Numbered from the stretch's first letter, positions 35,679 to 43,993 are shown. The stretch is DNA of 52,273 nucleotides from CAZHBA01 sp964530225 (GCA_964530225.1 CAZHBA010000083.1:1-52273); one strand, 5' to 3'. The notes: generated by a model not told the origin, from the letters alone. Numbers and translations are program-made.

Positions 35679-36461
35679 TCAGCCGCCGTCATATTCGATG
35701 GGTTCGGCGCCGTGGTAGGACATCAAAAAGCCGATGGGACGTTGCTGTTCCTCGGCCAGATGGCCGATCAGGCCCAGCGTGCGGGCGAGGATGGGGATGC
35801 CACGCACTGCGCCCTTGGGTACGTCGAGATCGAGCAGCACCGCTGCCATTGGCGCGGTCAGGTTCATCGGCAGCGGCTTGCCCCACACTTCCTCGACCAC
35901 CGCGGGAAATTCGCGCAGCAGTGCTACGTATTGGCCGCTGACGCCGCGTTCGTCGGCCAGTTGCAACACGCGCTGGGCGCGCGGGTCGATGGGGTGGTGG
36001 ATGGGGTGGCCGAAACCGGGCACGAACTTGCCCTCCGCTTTGTATTCGCGGCCGATCTCGAGCGCCGCATCGGCTGCCGATAGACCTCTTTTCTCTATGC
36101 GTTGGCGGGTTGTATCGAGCATCTCTGCGCCCTGTTCGGCACTGCCCAGGATCACCGAGCCGACGCCCAGAATGCCAGCGGCGACGGCGGCTTGCAGCGC
36201 TTCTGGCGCGGCGGCGAGCGTCATGCGCGCCGCCTGCACGCTGGGCACCAAACCGTGCTCGGCCAGGGCGACGACCAAAAGGTCGAAGAAAAACGCCTGG
36301 TCCTCGGTCGGCTTGTTGCCGGTAAGATGGAAATAGAAGAATTCAGAGATCGACACATGGCCCATCAACTCGTCGCATAAATCCTTGCCGCGGACGGTAA
36401 TCGAGGCCGCGTCCGAGGTTTCGATGGCCGACTTGGCCTCTCCTTTTTTGCCGATCAACAT
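35679..36461 (-). CDS. Short citrate-synthase-fold protein (citryl-CoA lyase-like)
   Basis: 260 residues with the citrate synthase fold but much shorter than the 370-430 of true synthases. AEHGLVPSVQAARM matches the first conserved His region and GFGHPIHHPIDPRA the second. The HGGANE motif is replaced by ILGSAEQG, and the catalytic Asp segment (NVDFYSG in synthases) is NLTAPM. Citrate synthesis is therefore unlikely. A citryl-CoA or malyl-CoA-type lyase is the better guess. I chose the ATG at 36461 (MLIGKKGEAK) because the 44 open codons before it are not protein-like. It is divergent from the LLM oxidoreductase gene. Confidence 0.8.
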   Translation of the reverse strand: MLIGKKGEAKSAIETSDAASITVRGKDLCDELMGHVSISEFFYFHLTGNKPTEDQAFFFDLLVVALAEHGLVPSVQAARMTLAAAPEALQAAVAAGILGVGSVILGSAEQGAEMLDTTRQRIEKRGLSAADAALEIGREYKAEGKFVPGFGHPIHHPIDPRAQRVLQLADERGVSGQYVALLREFPAVVEEVWGKPLPMNLTAPMAAVLLDLDVPKGAVRGIPILARTLGLIGHLAEEQQRPIGFLMSYHGAEPIEYDGG

Positions 36462-36602
36462 GGCTGTATCGCTTTCTTTTAATGTTATCGCCGGGCAGCC
36501 ATAGGGCCGCAAGATTACAGGTACGGAACGACGATAGCGGGTTTTGAGCAAGGTGAGAACGTTTCGCATACGTGAAATTACTTTTAACGGCATGAACGGT
36601 TC

Positions 36603-36633
36603 TTGACTCCTGCCTCTCTCTCTCGCGTAAGAT
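36603..36633 (+). promoter_or_regulatory. Possible sigma-70 promoter for the LLM oxidoreductase operon
   Basis: TTGACT (36603-36608) and TAAGAT (36628-36633) are separated by 19 bases and lie about 65 bases before the start codon at 36698. Both boxes are near consensus for a housekeeping promoter, though the spacer is two bases long. A CT-rich run fills the spacer. Confidence 0.4.
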
Positions 36634-36697
36634 AATCATCGAACGAACATAACGAGTTGCGGCAGACTGTTCGCAACCGGCACAGGAGAACGGCGCT

Positions 36698-37813
36698 ATG
36701 GAATACGGCATGTTTTCGATGCCCCTCCGGCCCCCTGGAGGTGATGTTACAAAGGAATACCATCAAGACGTCGAGACCTTCGTGCTGGGCGACAAGCTCG
36801 GCTATTGCGAAGGCTGGATGGGCGAGCATTACACCATACCGTGGGAACCCGTTCCGGCGACTGATTTATTCGCTGCTACCGTAATCGCGCGCACCGAGCG
36901 TATCCGCATGGGCACTGGCATCGTGTTGCTGCCGATGCACGATCCGCGCCAGGTGGCGATGCGCATCGCCTACCTCGATCACCTGGCGAAAGGCCGGCTG
37001 AATTTTGGTATCGGCGCCGGTGGCGCGCCCACCGATTTCAAATTCTGGGATATCAACTACCAGGAAGGCGAACACCGTGCGCATATGCGCGAGTCGATCG
37101 ACGTCATCCTGCGTCTGTGGGCGGAAGACGAGCCGTTTGAGCACAATGGCAAATTCTGGCAGTTCAAGGTGCCGGAGCCGATGATGCAGGTGCCGCTCTA
37201 TCACCACATGCGGCCCTATCAGGACCCGCACCCGCCGATTGCCGTCTCCGGTTTGCACAAGTCGTCGGAGTCGTTGGTCACTGCTGGCGAGCGGGGCTGG
37301 ATCCCCATGAGTATCAATTACCTGCCGGCGCGCAATCTGATTACCCATTGGGATGCGGTATGCGATGGCGCCAAGAAAGTCGGTCGCCCGGCGCCGAACC
37401 GCCGCACTTGGCGCATCGCGCGTGAGGTCTATGTCGCCAAGACCGACCAGGAAGCGCGCGATCACGTGCTCAACGGCCCGATTGCCGCGGCCTACACCGA
37501 CTACATGTACAATGTCCTGAAATCGCTCGGTGCGGTCGATCTGTACAAGGAAGATCCGGACATGCCCGACGAGGCGCTGACGGCGGAATATGTTTGCGAC
37601 AAGATCTGGGTCGTCGGCAGTCCCGATACGGTCGCCGAGAAACTCGAGACCCTCTACAACGATGTCGGCGGTTTCGGCACCGTGTTGCAGATCCAGTACA
37701 CCTACGAGCCGTTCAAGCAGTGGATGGACAATATGGAGCTGTTCGCCAAGGAAGTAATGCCGAGCCTCAAGCATTTGGTGCCGGAAGATGAGACCGCGGC
37801 AGCAGCGCAGTAA
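36698..37813 (+). CDS. LLM-class flavin-dependent oxidoreductase
   Basis: 371-residue bacterial-luciferase-like flavoprotein. Visible features are GYCEGWMGEHYTIPWEP, the RIRMGTGIVLLPMHDPRQVA strand-turn, and GRLNFGIGAGG. It uses reduced FMN to oxygenate a substrate or, in some members, F420. Dependence on a separate reductase is likely, but none is intact here. Start ATG at 36698 behind CAGGAGAACG. The 2-oxoglutarate oxygenase gene follows 37 bases later, so the two are an operon. Both are oxygenases, so an initial attack on a catabolic substrate is plausible. Confidence 0.92.
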   Translation: MEYGMFSMPLRPPGGDVTKEYHQDVETFVLGDKLGYCEGWMGEHYTIPWEPVPATDLFAATVIARTERIRMGTGIVLLPMHDPRQVAMRIAYLDHLAKGRLNFGIGAGGAPTDFKFWDINYQEGEHRAHMRESIDVILRLWAEDEPFEHNGKFWQFKVPEPMMQVPLYHHMRPYQDPHPPIAVSGLHKSSESLVTAGERGWIPMSINYLPARNLITHWDAVCDGAKKVGRPAPNRRTWRIAREVYVAKTDQEARDHVLNGPIAAAYTDYMYNVLKSLGAVDLYKEDPDMPDEALTAEYVCDKIWVVGSPDTVAEKLETLYNDVGGFGTVLQIQYTYEPFKQWMDNMELFAKEVMPSLKHLVPEDETAAAAQ

Positions 37814-37850
37814 ACGTAGAACCGGAACCTACGTGTAAGGAGACGCTCAT

Positions 37851-38882
37851 ATGTCGGTTGCCGCAGAAATTGAGTCTGTCGTCTCGCCAGAGATCGCCCG
37901 GTGTATTGCGGAAGAGGAAATCCCTATCGTCGATGTTGGCGCCTATCTAGCGGGTGATATCGATGCGCGCGAACAGCTTGCTGTCGATCTGCGGGCCATT
38001 CAGGAGAGCCTCGGTTTCTACGTCATCGTCAATCACGGTGTGCCGCAGAATTTAATCGATTGGGCGTTCGATCAGGTGGCGCAACTGTTTATGCTACCCC
38101 TCGATATTAAGATGAACTACCGGGTCGACTATCACCATATCGGTTACATCCCGGACAAGGCGACGGTGCTGCGCTGGTCGAAGATAGCCAAGAACGAGAA
38201 GAAGGACCTCAACGAGGCGTGGGCGTTCATGCGCGAGCGCACGCCCGACGATGCCAAGGTGGTTGCCAATGTGCGTCATCGCGGCCTCAACAAGTGGCCG
38301 GAGGAACTGCCGGACTTCCGCTCGATCTTACTCGAATATCAGGAGACGATGGCGGTTCTGGCGCAGAACATGCTGCCGGTCTACGCGCGAGCGCTCGAAC
38401 TGCCGGCCGATTACTTCGACGACAAGTTCTCGCACCCGGAATATTATAACCGCTGCGCCTGGTATCCGCCAGCCGATGCCGAAGAGGGGCAGTTCTCACT
38501 GGCACCCCACGCCGACCACAGCTCGATCACCTATCTGCCACTGATGGACGTGCCGGGCCTCGAAGTGATGGCGCCGTCGGGCAAGTGGATCGAGGTCGAG
38601 CCTCTGCGTGGCGGCGTTGTCGTCAATACCGGCGAGTTCCTCAACCGCTGGACCAACGGGCGCTTCATTGCTACGCCGCACCGCGTGTCGCCGCCGAAGA
38701 AGGACCGCTACGCGCTAACTTTTTTCTTTAACGCTAACGACGAGACCATCGCCGAGCCGATACCGACCTGCATTGTGCCGGGTGCGGAGCCCAAATACGA
38801 ACCCATGTCATTCCACGATTTCTTCATCACCTACATGGACGGCAATTACATTTACCGGACCGCGGAAATGGATGAAGATTAG
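37851..38882 (+). CDS. 2-oxoglutarate/Fe(II)-dependent oxygenase, IPNS-like
   Basis: 343 residues with an N-terminal DIOX_N-type region (IPIVDVGAYLAGD, SLGFYVIVNHGVP) and a C-terminal double-stranded beta helix. The iron triad is His220-x-Asp222 (LAPHADHSS) and His277 (ATPHRVSPP). Arg286 (KDRYALTFFF) should bind 2-oxoglutarate. Start ATG at 37851 behind AAGGAGACGC. It follows the LLM gene and is followed by a strong terminator-like hairpin. It probably hydroxylates or demethylates a small acid; the substrate is unknown. Confidence 0.93.
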   Translation: MSVAAEIESVVSPEIARCIAEEEIPIVDVGAYLAGDIDAREQLAVDLRAIQESLGFYVIVNHGVPQNLIDWAFDQVAQLFMLPLDIKMNYRVDYHHIGYIPDKATVLRWSKIAKNEKKDLNEAWAFMRERTPDDAKVVANVRHRGLNKWPEELPDFRSILLEYQETMAVLAQNMLPVYARALELPADYFDDKFSHPEYYNRCAWYPPADAEEGQFSLAPHADHSSITYLPLMDVPGLEVMAPSGKWIEVEPLRGGVVVNTGEFLNRWTNGRFIATPHRVSPPKKDRYALTFFFNANDETIAEPIPTCIVPGAEPKYEPMSFHDFFITYMDGNYIYRTAEMDED

Positions 38883-38918
38883 AACTACCCGACGCTTAAG
38901 AATCGGGGGAACACTGGG

Positions 38919-38950
38919 GGGCGAGCGCTGTCTGGCGTCCGCCCTTTTTT
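38919..38950 (+). terminator. Rho-independent terminator between the oxygenase pair and the mutase operon
   Basis: GGGCG-AG-CGC, a six-base loop TGTCTG, then GCG-TC-CGCCC. The stem has eight pairs with a two-base internal mismatch, followed by six T residues (38945-38950). It is 37 bases after the 2-oxoglutarate oxygenase stop and only 22 bases before the next start codon. Confidence 0.75.
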
Positions 38951-38972
38951 ACAAACGTGAAAAATTGATGTT

Positions 38973-39746
38973 ATGAGCGAAAATCATCTTCTTGTCGAAA
39001 CCCGCGACCGGGTGCTCTACACGACCTTGAACCGTCCGGAAAAGCACAATGCGTTAAGCCTGGCACTGCTGGCCGACTTGCGCGCGCTATTTGAGGAACA
39101 CGCTGATGACGACAGTTTGCTCGCTGCCGTGCTCACCGGGACCGGCGACAAGACCTTCGCCGCTGGCGGCGATCTGCGCGAACTGGCGGCCCTGCGCAGC
39201 GAAGCCGAGGCCGAGCAGATGGCGCGCGACGCCAAGGCGACGCTGAATGCCATTCGCGACTTTCCGGTGCCGGTGATTGCTGCGCTCAACGGCAACACTT
39301 TCGGCGGTGCGGCGGAACTTTCTGTTGCTTGCGATTTCCGCGTTGCGACGCCGCACGCACAAATCGGTTTCGTGCAAGGCCGGCTGGCGGTGTCGACCGC
39401 TTGGGGTGGCGGCCCCGATCTGTTGCAACTGCTCGGTCGTGCGCGCGGCCTGCGCCTGATGGTAACCGGCGAGATGGTGTCCGCCGACGCGGCCTTGGGC
39501 ATGGGCCTGGTTGACCGGGTCGTCGGCGAGGGTGAGAGTCTGGCCGATGCGGTTGAGGAATTTCTCGCGCCTATGCGTGAGCAGGCGCCGCAGGTGATGC
39601 GCGTCTTCAAGGCGCTGGGCCAGGCACATCGACGCGGCGAAACACGCGAGGCGATGCAGGAAATCGAGACTAAGATGTTCGTCGGCACCTGGGTTCATGA
39701 CGACCATTGGGCCGCCGCCGAAAAAGTATTGCCGTCACGGGACTAA
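38973..39746 (+). CDS. Crotonase resembling ethylmalonyl/methylmalonyl-CoA decarboxylase
   Basis: 257-residue crotonase. Glu115 (GGAAELSVACDF) corresponds to the first hydratase glutamate. The second position, 20 residues on, is Gln135 (GFVQGRLAVSTAWGG). The run AELxxACDFRxxTPxxxIxFV followed by WGG closely recalls ECHDC1, the ethylmalonyl-CoA decarboxylase that removes wrongly carboxylated acyl-CoAs. It directly precedes the methylmalonyl-CoA mutase genes with a 4-base gap, so a metabolite-repair or methylmalonyl-CoA decarboxylating role fits. The start ATG lies just after a terminator-like hairpin with only a weak AAAAATTGATG upstream. Enoyl-CoA hydratase is the alternative. Confidence 0.85.
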   Translation: MSENHLLVETRDRVLYTTLNRPEKHNALSLALLADLRALFEEHADDDSLLAAVLTGTGDKTFAAGGDLRELAALRSEAEAEQMARDAKATLNAIRDFPVPVIAALNGNTFGGAAELSVACDFRVATPHAQIGFVQGRLAVSTAWGGGPDLLQLLGRARGLRLMVTGEMVSADAALGMGLVDRVVGEGESLADAVEEFLAPMREQAPQVMRVFKALGQAHRRGETREAMQEIETKMFVGTWVHDDHWAAAEKVLPSRD

Positions 39747-39750
39747 TGTC

Positions 39751-41394
39751 ATGAGCAAAGCAACCGAAGCCCATCGCGAACCGGCAGGAACGTCCGAGCG
39801 CCCGCCGCCCGATAAGCCCAACCCGGTTACACCGTCAGGCATTGAGGTTCCGGTCGTTGTCACGCCGGATATGGTCGATTTCTCTGACATCGACCAGCCG
39901 GGCCAGTATCCCTTCACCCGTGGCATCTTTGAGAACGGCTTCCGCGGCCGGTTGTGGACGATCCGCCAGTATTCCGGCTTCGGCACGGCGGAAGAATCCA
40001 ACGAGCGTTACCGCTTTCTGCTCGACCAGGGCCAGACCGGTTTGTCGGTGGCGCTCGATCTGCCGACCCAGTGCGGTTACGATCCCACCGACCCGATGGC
40101 GCGGGCCGAGGTCGGCAAGGTCGGCGTATCGCTGTCGAACCTGGCGGAAGTGGAGCGGCTGTTCGACGGCATCGATGTCGGCGGCATCTCGACCTCATTC
40201 ACCATCAACGGCACCGCCTCGATCATCTATGCCATGTACTGCGCCGTCGCCGACAAGCAGGGGGTGCCGCGCGACAAGCTGACCGGCACCGTCCAGAACG
40301 ATATTTTAAAAGAGTATGTGGCGCGCGGCACCTGGATCTTCCCGGTCAAACCGTCGATGCGTCTGATCGCCGACACTATCCTGTTCTCCAACGAACAAAC
40401 GCCGCGCTTCAACGCCATATCCATCGCCGGTGCACATGTGCGCGACGCCGGCTGCACCGCGGTTGAGGAGATGGGTTATACGCTTGCCAACGGGCTAGCC
40501 TACACCGACGAGCTGATCCGCCGCGGCGGCGATGTGGAGAAGTTTGCCCGGCGTTTGAGTTTCTTCTTCTACGTCCATATGGATTTCTTCGAGGAAATTT
40601 GCAAATTCCGCGCCGGCCGCCGGCTGTGGGCCAAGCTGATGAAACAACGCTACGGCGTGGAGGATCCGAAGGCGCAGATGTTCCGCTTCGGCGTGGTGTG
40701 CGGCGGCTCGTCGCTGATCGGTGCTCAGCCGCACAACAATATCGTGCGCGTCGGCACCGAAACCATGGCCGCGGTGCTTGGCGGTGCCCAGTCGATCTTC
40801 ACCTGCGCCTTCGACGAGGCGTTCCAGATTCCGACCGAACATTCTGCTGAGATCGCGCTGCGCACCCAGCAGATCATTGCCCACGAAAGCGGTATTGCCC
40901 GCACCGTCGACCCGCTGGGCGGCAGCTACTATGTGGAGTGGCTGACCGACCAGATGGAGGCTGGCATGGTGCAGGTGATCGAAGAGATTGAGGCATATGG
41001 TGGCGTCGAGAAGGCGGTCGAGGATGGCTGGCTGCAGATGAAGATTGCCCAGCACGCGTCCGAGCGTAAACGAGCCGTCGATGCCGGCGAGAGCGTCATC
41101 GTTGGCCAGAACTATTTTCGCCGTGACGACCAGAACGAGGGCGCCGGCGAGGTGTTCAAGCTCGATCCCCAGGCGACCGCGCGGGTGGTCGAGAAGTACG
41201 AGCGGGTGCGCGATGAGAGAGACTCTGTGGCCGCCGAACAATCGCTGGTGGCGCTGGAAAAGGCAGCCTCCGACGACGACAAAAATCTCATGCCCTATCT
41301 AATCGAATGCTGCCACGTATACGCCACCGTCGGCGAGATGGTCGCTATCCTGAAAGGCCAGTGGGGCGAGTTCGAGGAGCCGGTGCGGTTATAG
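39751..41394 (+). CDS. mcmA1: Methylmalonyl-CoA mutase, catalytic (alpha) subunit
   Basis: 547 residues containing only the TIM-barrel substrate domain; the B12 domain is a separate gene. It interconverts R-methylmalonyl-CoA and succinyl-CoA by a radical mechanism. Tyr74 (WTIRQYSGFGTA) and Arg192 (EYVARGTW) are 118 residues apart. This is the spacing of Tyr89 and Arg207, which hold the methylmalonyl carboxylate in the Propionibacterium enzyme. Isobutyryl- and hydroxyisobutyryl-CoA mutases have Phe/Gln or Ile/Gln there. TGTVQNDILKEY and RFGVVCGGSSL are further family landmarks. Start ATG at 39751; about 18 open codons before it belong to the previous gene's end. Confidence 0.93.
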   Translation: MSKATEAHREPAGTSERPPPDKPNPVTPSGIEVPVVVTPDMVDFSDIDQPGQYPFTRGIFENGFRGRLWTIRQYSGFGTAEESNERYRFLLDQGQTGLSVALDLPTQCGYDPTDPMARAEVGKVGVSLSNLAEVERLFDGIDVGGISTSFTINGTASIIYAMYCAVADKQGVPRDKLTGTVQNDILKEYVARGTWIFPVKPSMRLIADTILFSNEQTPRFNAISIAGAHVRDAGCTAVEEMGYTLANGLAYTDELIRRGGDVEKFARRLSFFFYVHMDFFEEICKFRAGRRLWAKLMKQRYGVEDPKAQMFRFGVVCGGSSLIGAQPHNNIVRVGTETMAAVLGGAQSIFTCAFDEAFQIPTEHSAEIALRTQQIIAHESGIARTVDPLGGSYYVEWLTDQMEAGMVQVIEEIEAYGGVEKAVEDGWLQMKIAQHASERKRAVDAGESVIVGQNYFRRDDQNEGAGEVFKLDPQATARVVEKYERVRDERDSVAAEQSLVALEKAASDDDKNLMPYLIECCHVYATVGEMVAILKGQWGEFEEPVRL

Positions 41395-41407
41395 ACGTGG
41401 AATTGTC

Positions 41408-41806
41408 ATGAGCCTCAAAGGGAAACGCATCCTCATTGCCAAGCCGGGTCTCGACGGCCATGATGTCGGGGCCAAGGTCATTGCGCTGGCGTTGCGTGAT
41501 GCTGGCGTCGACGTGATTTACACTGGTTTGCGCAAGAGCCCCGATTACATCGCCCGCGTTGCCGTCGACGAAGATGTCGATGCGGTCGGCTTGAGTATGC
41601 TATCGGGTAGCCACAACGAGATTGTCGCTGAGACGGTGCAATGCCTGGCGGCTCTCGATGCGGCCGACGTCAAGATTTTCGTCGGCGGCACCATCCCCGC
41701 CGAGGACCATGATGGGCTGAAGAAAGCCGGCGTCTGTGGCATCTACACCGCCGAAATGGTCATCGACGACGTGCTGGCCGCGATCGACACGGAACTAGCG
41801 GCATGA
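41408..41806 (+). CDS. mcmA2: Methylmalonyl-CoA mutase, cobalamin-binding (beta) subunit
   Basis: 132 residues forming one B12-binding Rossmann domain. DGHDVG (Asp16-x-His18-x-x-Gly21) supplies the lower-axial His, with GLSMLSGSH and a later FVGGTIPAED loop around the nucleotide tail. It completes the split mutase encoded 13 bases upstream. The start is the ATG in GTCATGAGCCT. Its last codons overlap the CoA transferase gene (ATGA), so translation is coupled. Split mutases are known from archaea and some bacteria; most proteobacterial methylmalonyl-CoA mutases are single chains. Confidence 0.94.
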   Translation: MSLKGKRILIAKPGLDGHDVGAKVIALALRDAGVDVIYTGLRKSPDYIARVAVDEDVDAVGLSMLSGSHNEIVAETVQCLAALDAADVKIFVGGTIPAEDHDGLKKAGVCGIYTAEMVIDDVLAAIDTELAA

Positions 41807-42942
41807 GTGCCCCGCTTTTCGGTATCCGCATTCTCGAGGTTGGGCATGTCCTTGCCGGACCGTTCGGCGGCATGGTTCTCGCCGATCTTGGCGCTGATGT
41901 GATCAAAGTCGAAGCCCCTGTGGGCGACATGGCCCGCACCATGACGCGAAATTTCACCGGTCCGCACAACGACTACTTCGCCAGTGTCAACCGTAACAAG
42001 CGTGGTATCATTCTCGATCTTGGCACCGATGCCGGTCAAACGGCACTGCACGAGTTGGCGGTGGGGGCGCAGGGGCTGATTACCAACCTCAAGCCGGGAA
42101 CGATCAAGCGCTTCGGCCTCACCTACGAGGCGCTGAAGGGGTACAACGACAAGCTGGTCTGCGTCGCGCTGACCGGTTACGGCCTCGAAGGCCCCTATAG
42201 TGACAAGCCAGCCTTCGATTACATCGCGCAAGCGCTGACCGGGGTGATGGAACTAACCGGCGATCCCGGCGGCAAACCGACCAAGGCGGGCTATTCCGCC
42301 GTCGATAACTCGACTGGCATGCTGGCCGCTATCGGCCTGTTGGCGAAGATTATCGAGGGCAAAGGCGGCCAGGTTGACGTGTCGCTGTTCGATTCCGTGC
42401 TGGCGCAGCTCAACTACTTGGCGTCCGCCTATCTCAACCACGGCATCGAGGCGCAGCGCGTCGCCAGCAGCGGCCATCCGCACATGGTGCCGGCGCAGGT
42501 GTTCGCCACCCGCGACGGCTTCGCCGTGTTGTTTATTTCCTCCGACAAGTTTTGGCGCACATTCTGCAACGTCGTCGGCAAACCGGAATGGGCCGACGAT
42601 CCGAAATACGCCACCATGGTGGCGCGCAGCGAGAACCGTGACGAGGTTATCGCCATGACCGCCAAGCTCATGAAGATCCGCGGCACCGCTGAGTGGGTCG
42701 ACGTGCTGGGGCGCGAGGGACTAGTGATCTCCGGCGTCGAGACGTTGGCGCAGGCGCTCGATGGCGAGCTGGCGGCGAGCCGCGACATGATCGCTGTGAT
42801 CTCGACCCCGGACGGGCCGCTGCGCGTCGTCGGTAATCCGATCAAGCTGTCGGGTCACGAACAGACCTACACCGCACCGCCCTTGCTCGGCGAGCACACG
42901 GAAGAAATTATAGGGGGGCCGGTCGCAATGGCGGTCAAATGA
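41803..42942 (+). CDS. CaiB/BaiF family (class III) CoA transferase
   Basis: 379-residue class III CoA transferase. Landmarks are the N-terminal VLAGPFGGMVLADLGADVIKVE, SVNRNKRGIILDL and the catalytic Asp168 (GYSAVDNSTGMLAAI), the aspartate that forms acyl and CoA adducts in formyl-CoA transferase. It moves CoA between carboxylic acids without ATP. Within the mutase operon it probably activates the acid entering the pathway, using succinyl-CoA made by the mutase as a donor (inference). It overlaps both neighbours by four bases. Confidence 0.93.
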   Translation: MSAPLFGIRILEVGHVLAGPFGGMVLADLGADVIKVEAPVGDMARTMTRNFTGPHNDYFASVNRNKRGIILDLGTDAGQTALHELAVGAQGLITNLKPGTIKRFGLTYEALKGYNDKLVCVALTGYGLEGPYSDKPAFDYIAQALTGVMELTGDPGGKPTKAGYSAVDNSTGMLAAIGLLAKIIEGKGGQVDVSLFDSVLAQLNYLASAYLNHGIEAQRVASSGHPHMVPAQVFATRDGFAVLFISSDKFWRTFCNVVGKPEWADDPKYATMVARSENRDEVIAMTAKLMKIRGTAEWVDVLGREGLVISGVETLAQALDGELAASRDMIAVISTPDGPLRVVGNPIKLSGHEQTYTAPPLLGEHTEEIIGGPVAMAVK

Positions 42943-43865
42943 ACAAAGCGCCGAAGAACCCCCAGCGTAATGCAAGGCGCGAAATGAGCCGCGCCCTGTC
43001 GCACGTCGCCAACGCGACGGTCGCCGAGGCCCTTGAACATCAGGGCGAAGCGTCCGATCAAGCCCTCTACCGCATCGGTGTTACTGGTGCGCCGGGGGCG
43101 GGTAAGAGTACCCTGATTAGCCATCTGGCATCGCGGCGGGCCGAGCGCGGCGCGCAGGTCGCGGTAGTCGCCATCGACCCGACCAGCCCGGTCAGCAAAG
43201 GCTCCATTTTGGGAGACCGCATCCGCATGGATGCGGTGTCGGCCGACCCCAACGTGTTTATCCGCTCGATCCCCAGCCGTCGCGCCCATGACGGGCTGGC
43301 CGACAATACCGCCGACTTGTTGGGGGCGATGGAAGGGCACGGCTTCGACGAGGTGATCGTCGAGACTGTCGGCGTCGGCCAGGCGGAATATTCCGTCCGC
43401 GCCATCGTCGATACCGTGGTGCTGGTGCTGCTACCGGAATCAGGCGACGCTGTACAGGCGATGAAGGCGGGACTGCTCGAACTGGCCGATATCTACGTGG
43501 TTAACAAGGCTGATTTGCCCGGCGCTAAGTTGCTGGCCGGCGACATTGCCCAGACTGCGGCGCGCCAGGCGAACGGCGCCGATGGCTGGCTGCCGCCAGT
43601 GCTGCAGACCTCGAGCCGCGATGCCGGTAGCTTCGCCGCGCTCGACGACGCCATCGAGGCCCATCGCACCTGGCGGGCTGACCGACTCGACGGCGATACC
43701 GTACGCCGCACACGCAACCGCTACCAGGTGCAGGGGCTAATCAGCCGCCGCGCCGAGGAACTGCTGGAAGCTATGCCGGAAGCTGACCTTGACCGCTCGT
43801 CGAAGGAAATCTACGAGGCGCTGCTGCGGCAACTGTCGACAACGCTTGGCGGTGGAGACAGGTAA
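42939..43865 (+). CDS. meaB: MeaB/ArgK-type GTPase, mutase chaperone
   Basis: 308-residue G3E GTPase. Motifs are the Walker A loop GVTGAPGAGKST, DPTSPVSKGSILGDR (switch region), ETVGVGQAE and the guanine-specific NKAD. MeaB proteins load cobalamin onto methylmalonyl-CoA mutase and protect it from inactivation. The gene overlaps the CoA transferase (ATGA) and closes the mutase operon. The C-terminal dimerisation arm is present (to residue 308). A GC-rich hairpin and a dispersed repeat follow. Confidence 0.95.
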   Translation: MNKAPKNPQRNARREMSRALSHVANATVAEALEHQGEASDQALYRIGVTGAPGAGKSTLISHLASRRAERGAQVAVVAIDPTSPVSKGSILGDRIRMDAVSADPNVFIRSIPSRRAHDGLADNTADLLGAMEGHGFDEVIVETVGVGQAEYSVRAIVDTVVLVLLPESGDAVQAMKAGLLELADIYVVNKADLPGAKLLAGDIAQTAARQANGADGWLPPVLQTSSRDAGSFAALDDAIEAHRTWRADRLDGDTVRRTRNRYQVQGLISRRAEELLEAMPEADLDRSSKEIYEALLRQLSTTLGGGDR

Positions 43866-43923
43866 GGACGGAAGTTGTTAGAACGAGGAGTTAAATAATA
43901 ATACCGCCACCACACAAATATTT

Positions 43924-43993
43924 CCTCCCCCCTGGAAGGGGAGGGGTGGGGAGGAGGGAGTGTTTCCCACGCTTCAACAAGCTCAGGATGAGG
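43924..43993. repeat. GC-rich hairpin plus a single arm of the dispersed repeat, copy 4
   Basis: CCTCCCCCCTGGAAGGGGAGG around 43925-43947 folds on itself. It is followed by a G-rich run and, at 43972-43993, by one arm of the repeat (CTTCAACAAGCTCAGGATG, one base off the common core). The inverted arm is missing here. It lies between the convergent meaB and dehydrogenase genes and could end both transcripts. Confidence 0.7.

Noticed and set aside
39751..41806. Isobutyryl-CoA or 2-hydroxyisobutyryl-CoA mutase
   Set aside because: Tyr74 and Arg192 at the specificity positions match methylmalonyl-CoA mutase, not Phe/Gln or Ile/Gln.
20562..43993. CRISPR repeats
   Set aside because: The repeats are scattered over 23 kb as inverted pairs. 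They lack regular spacers and have no cas genes.
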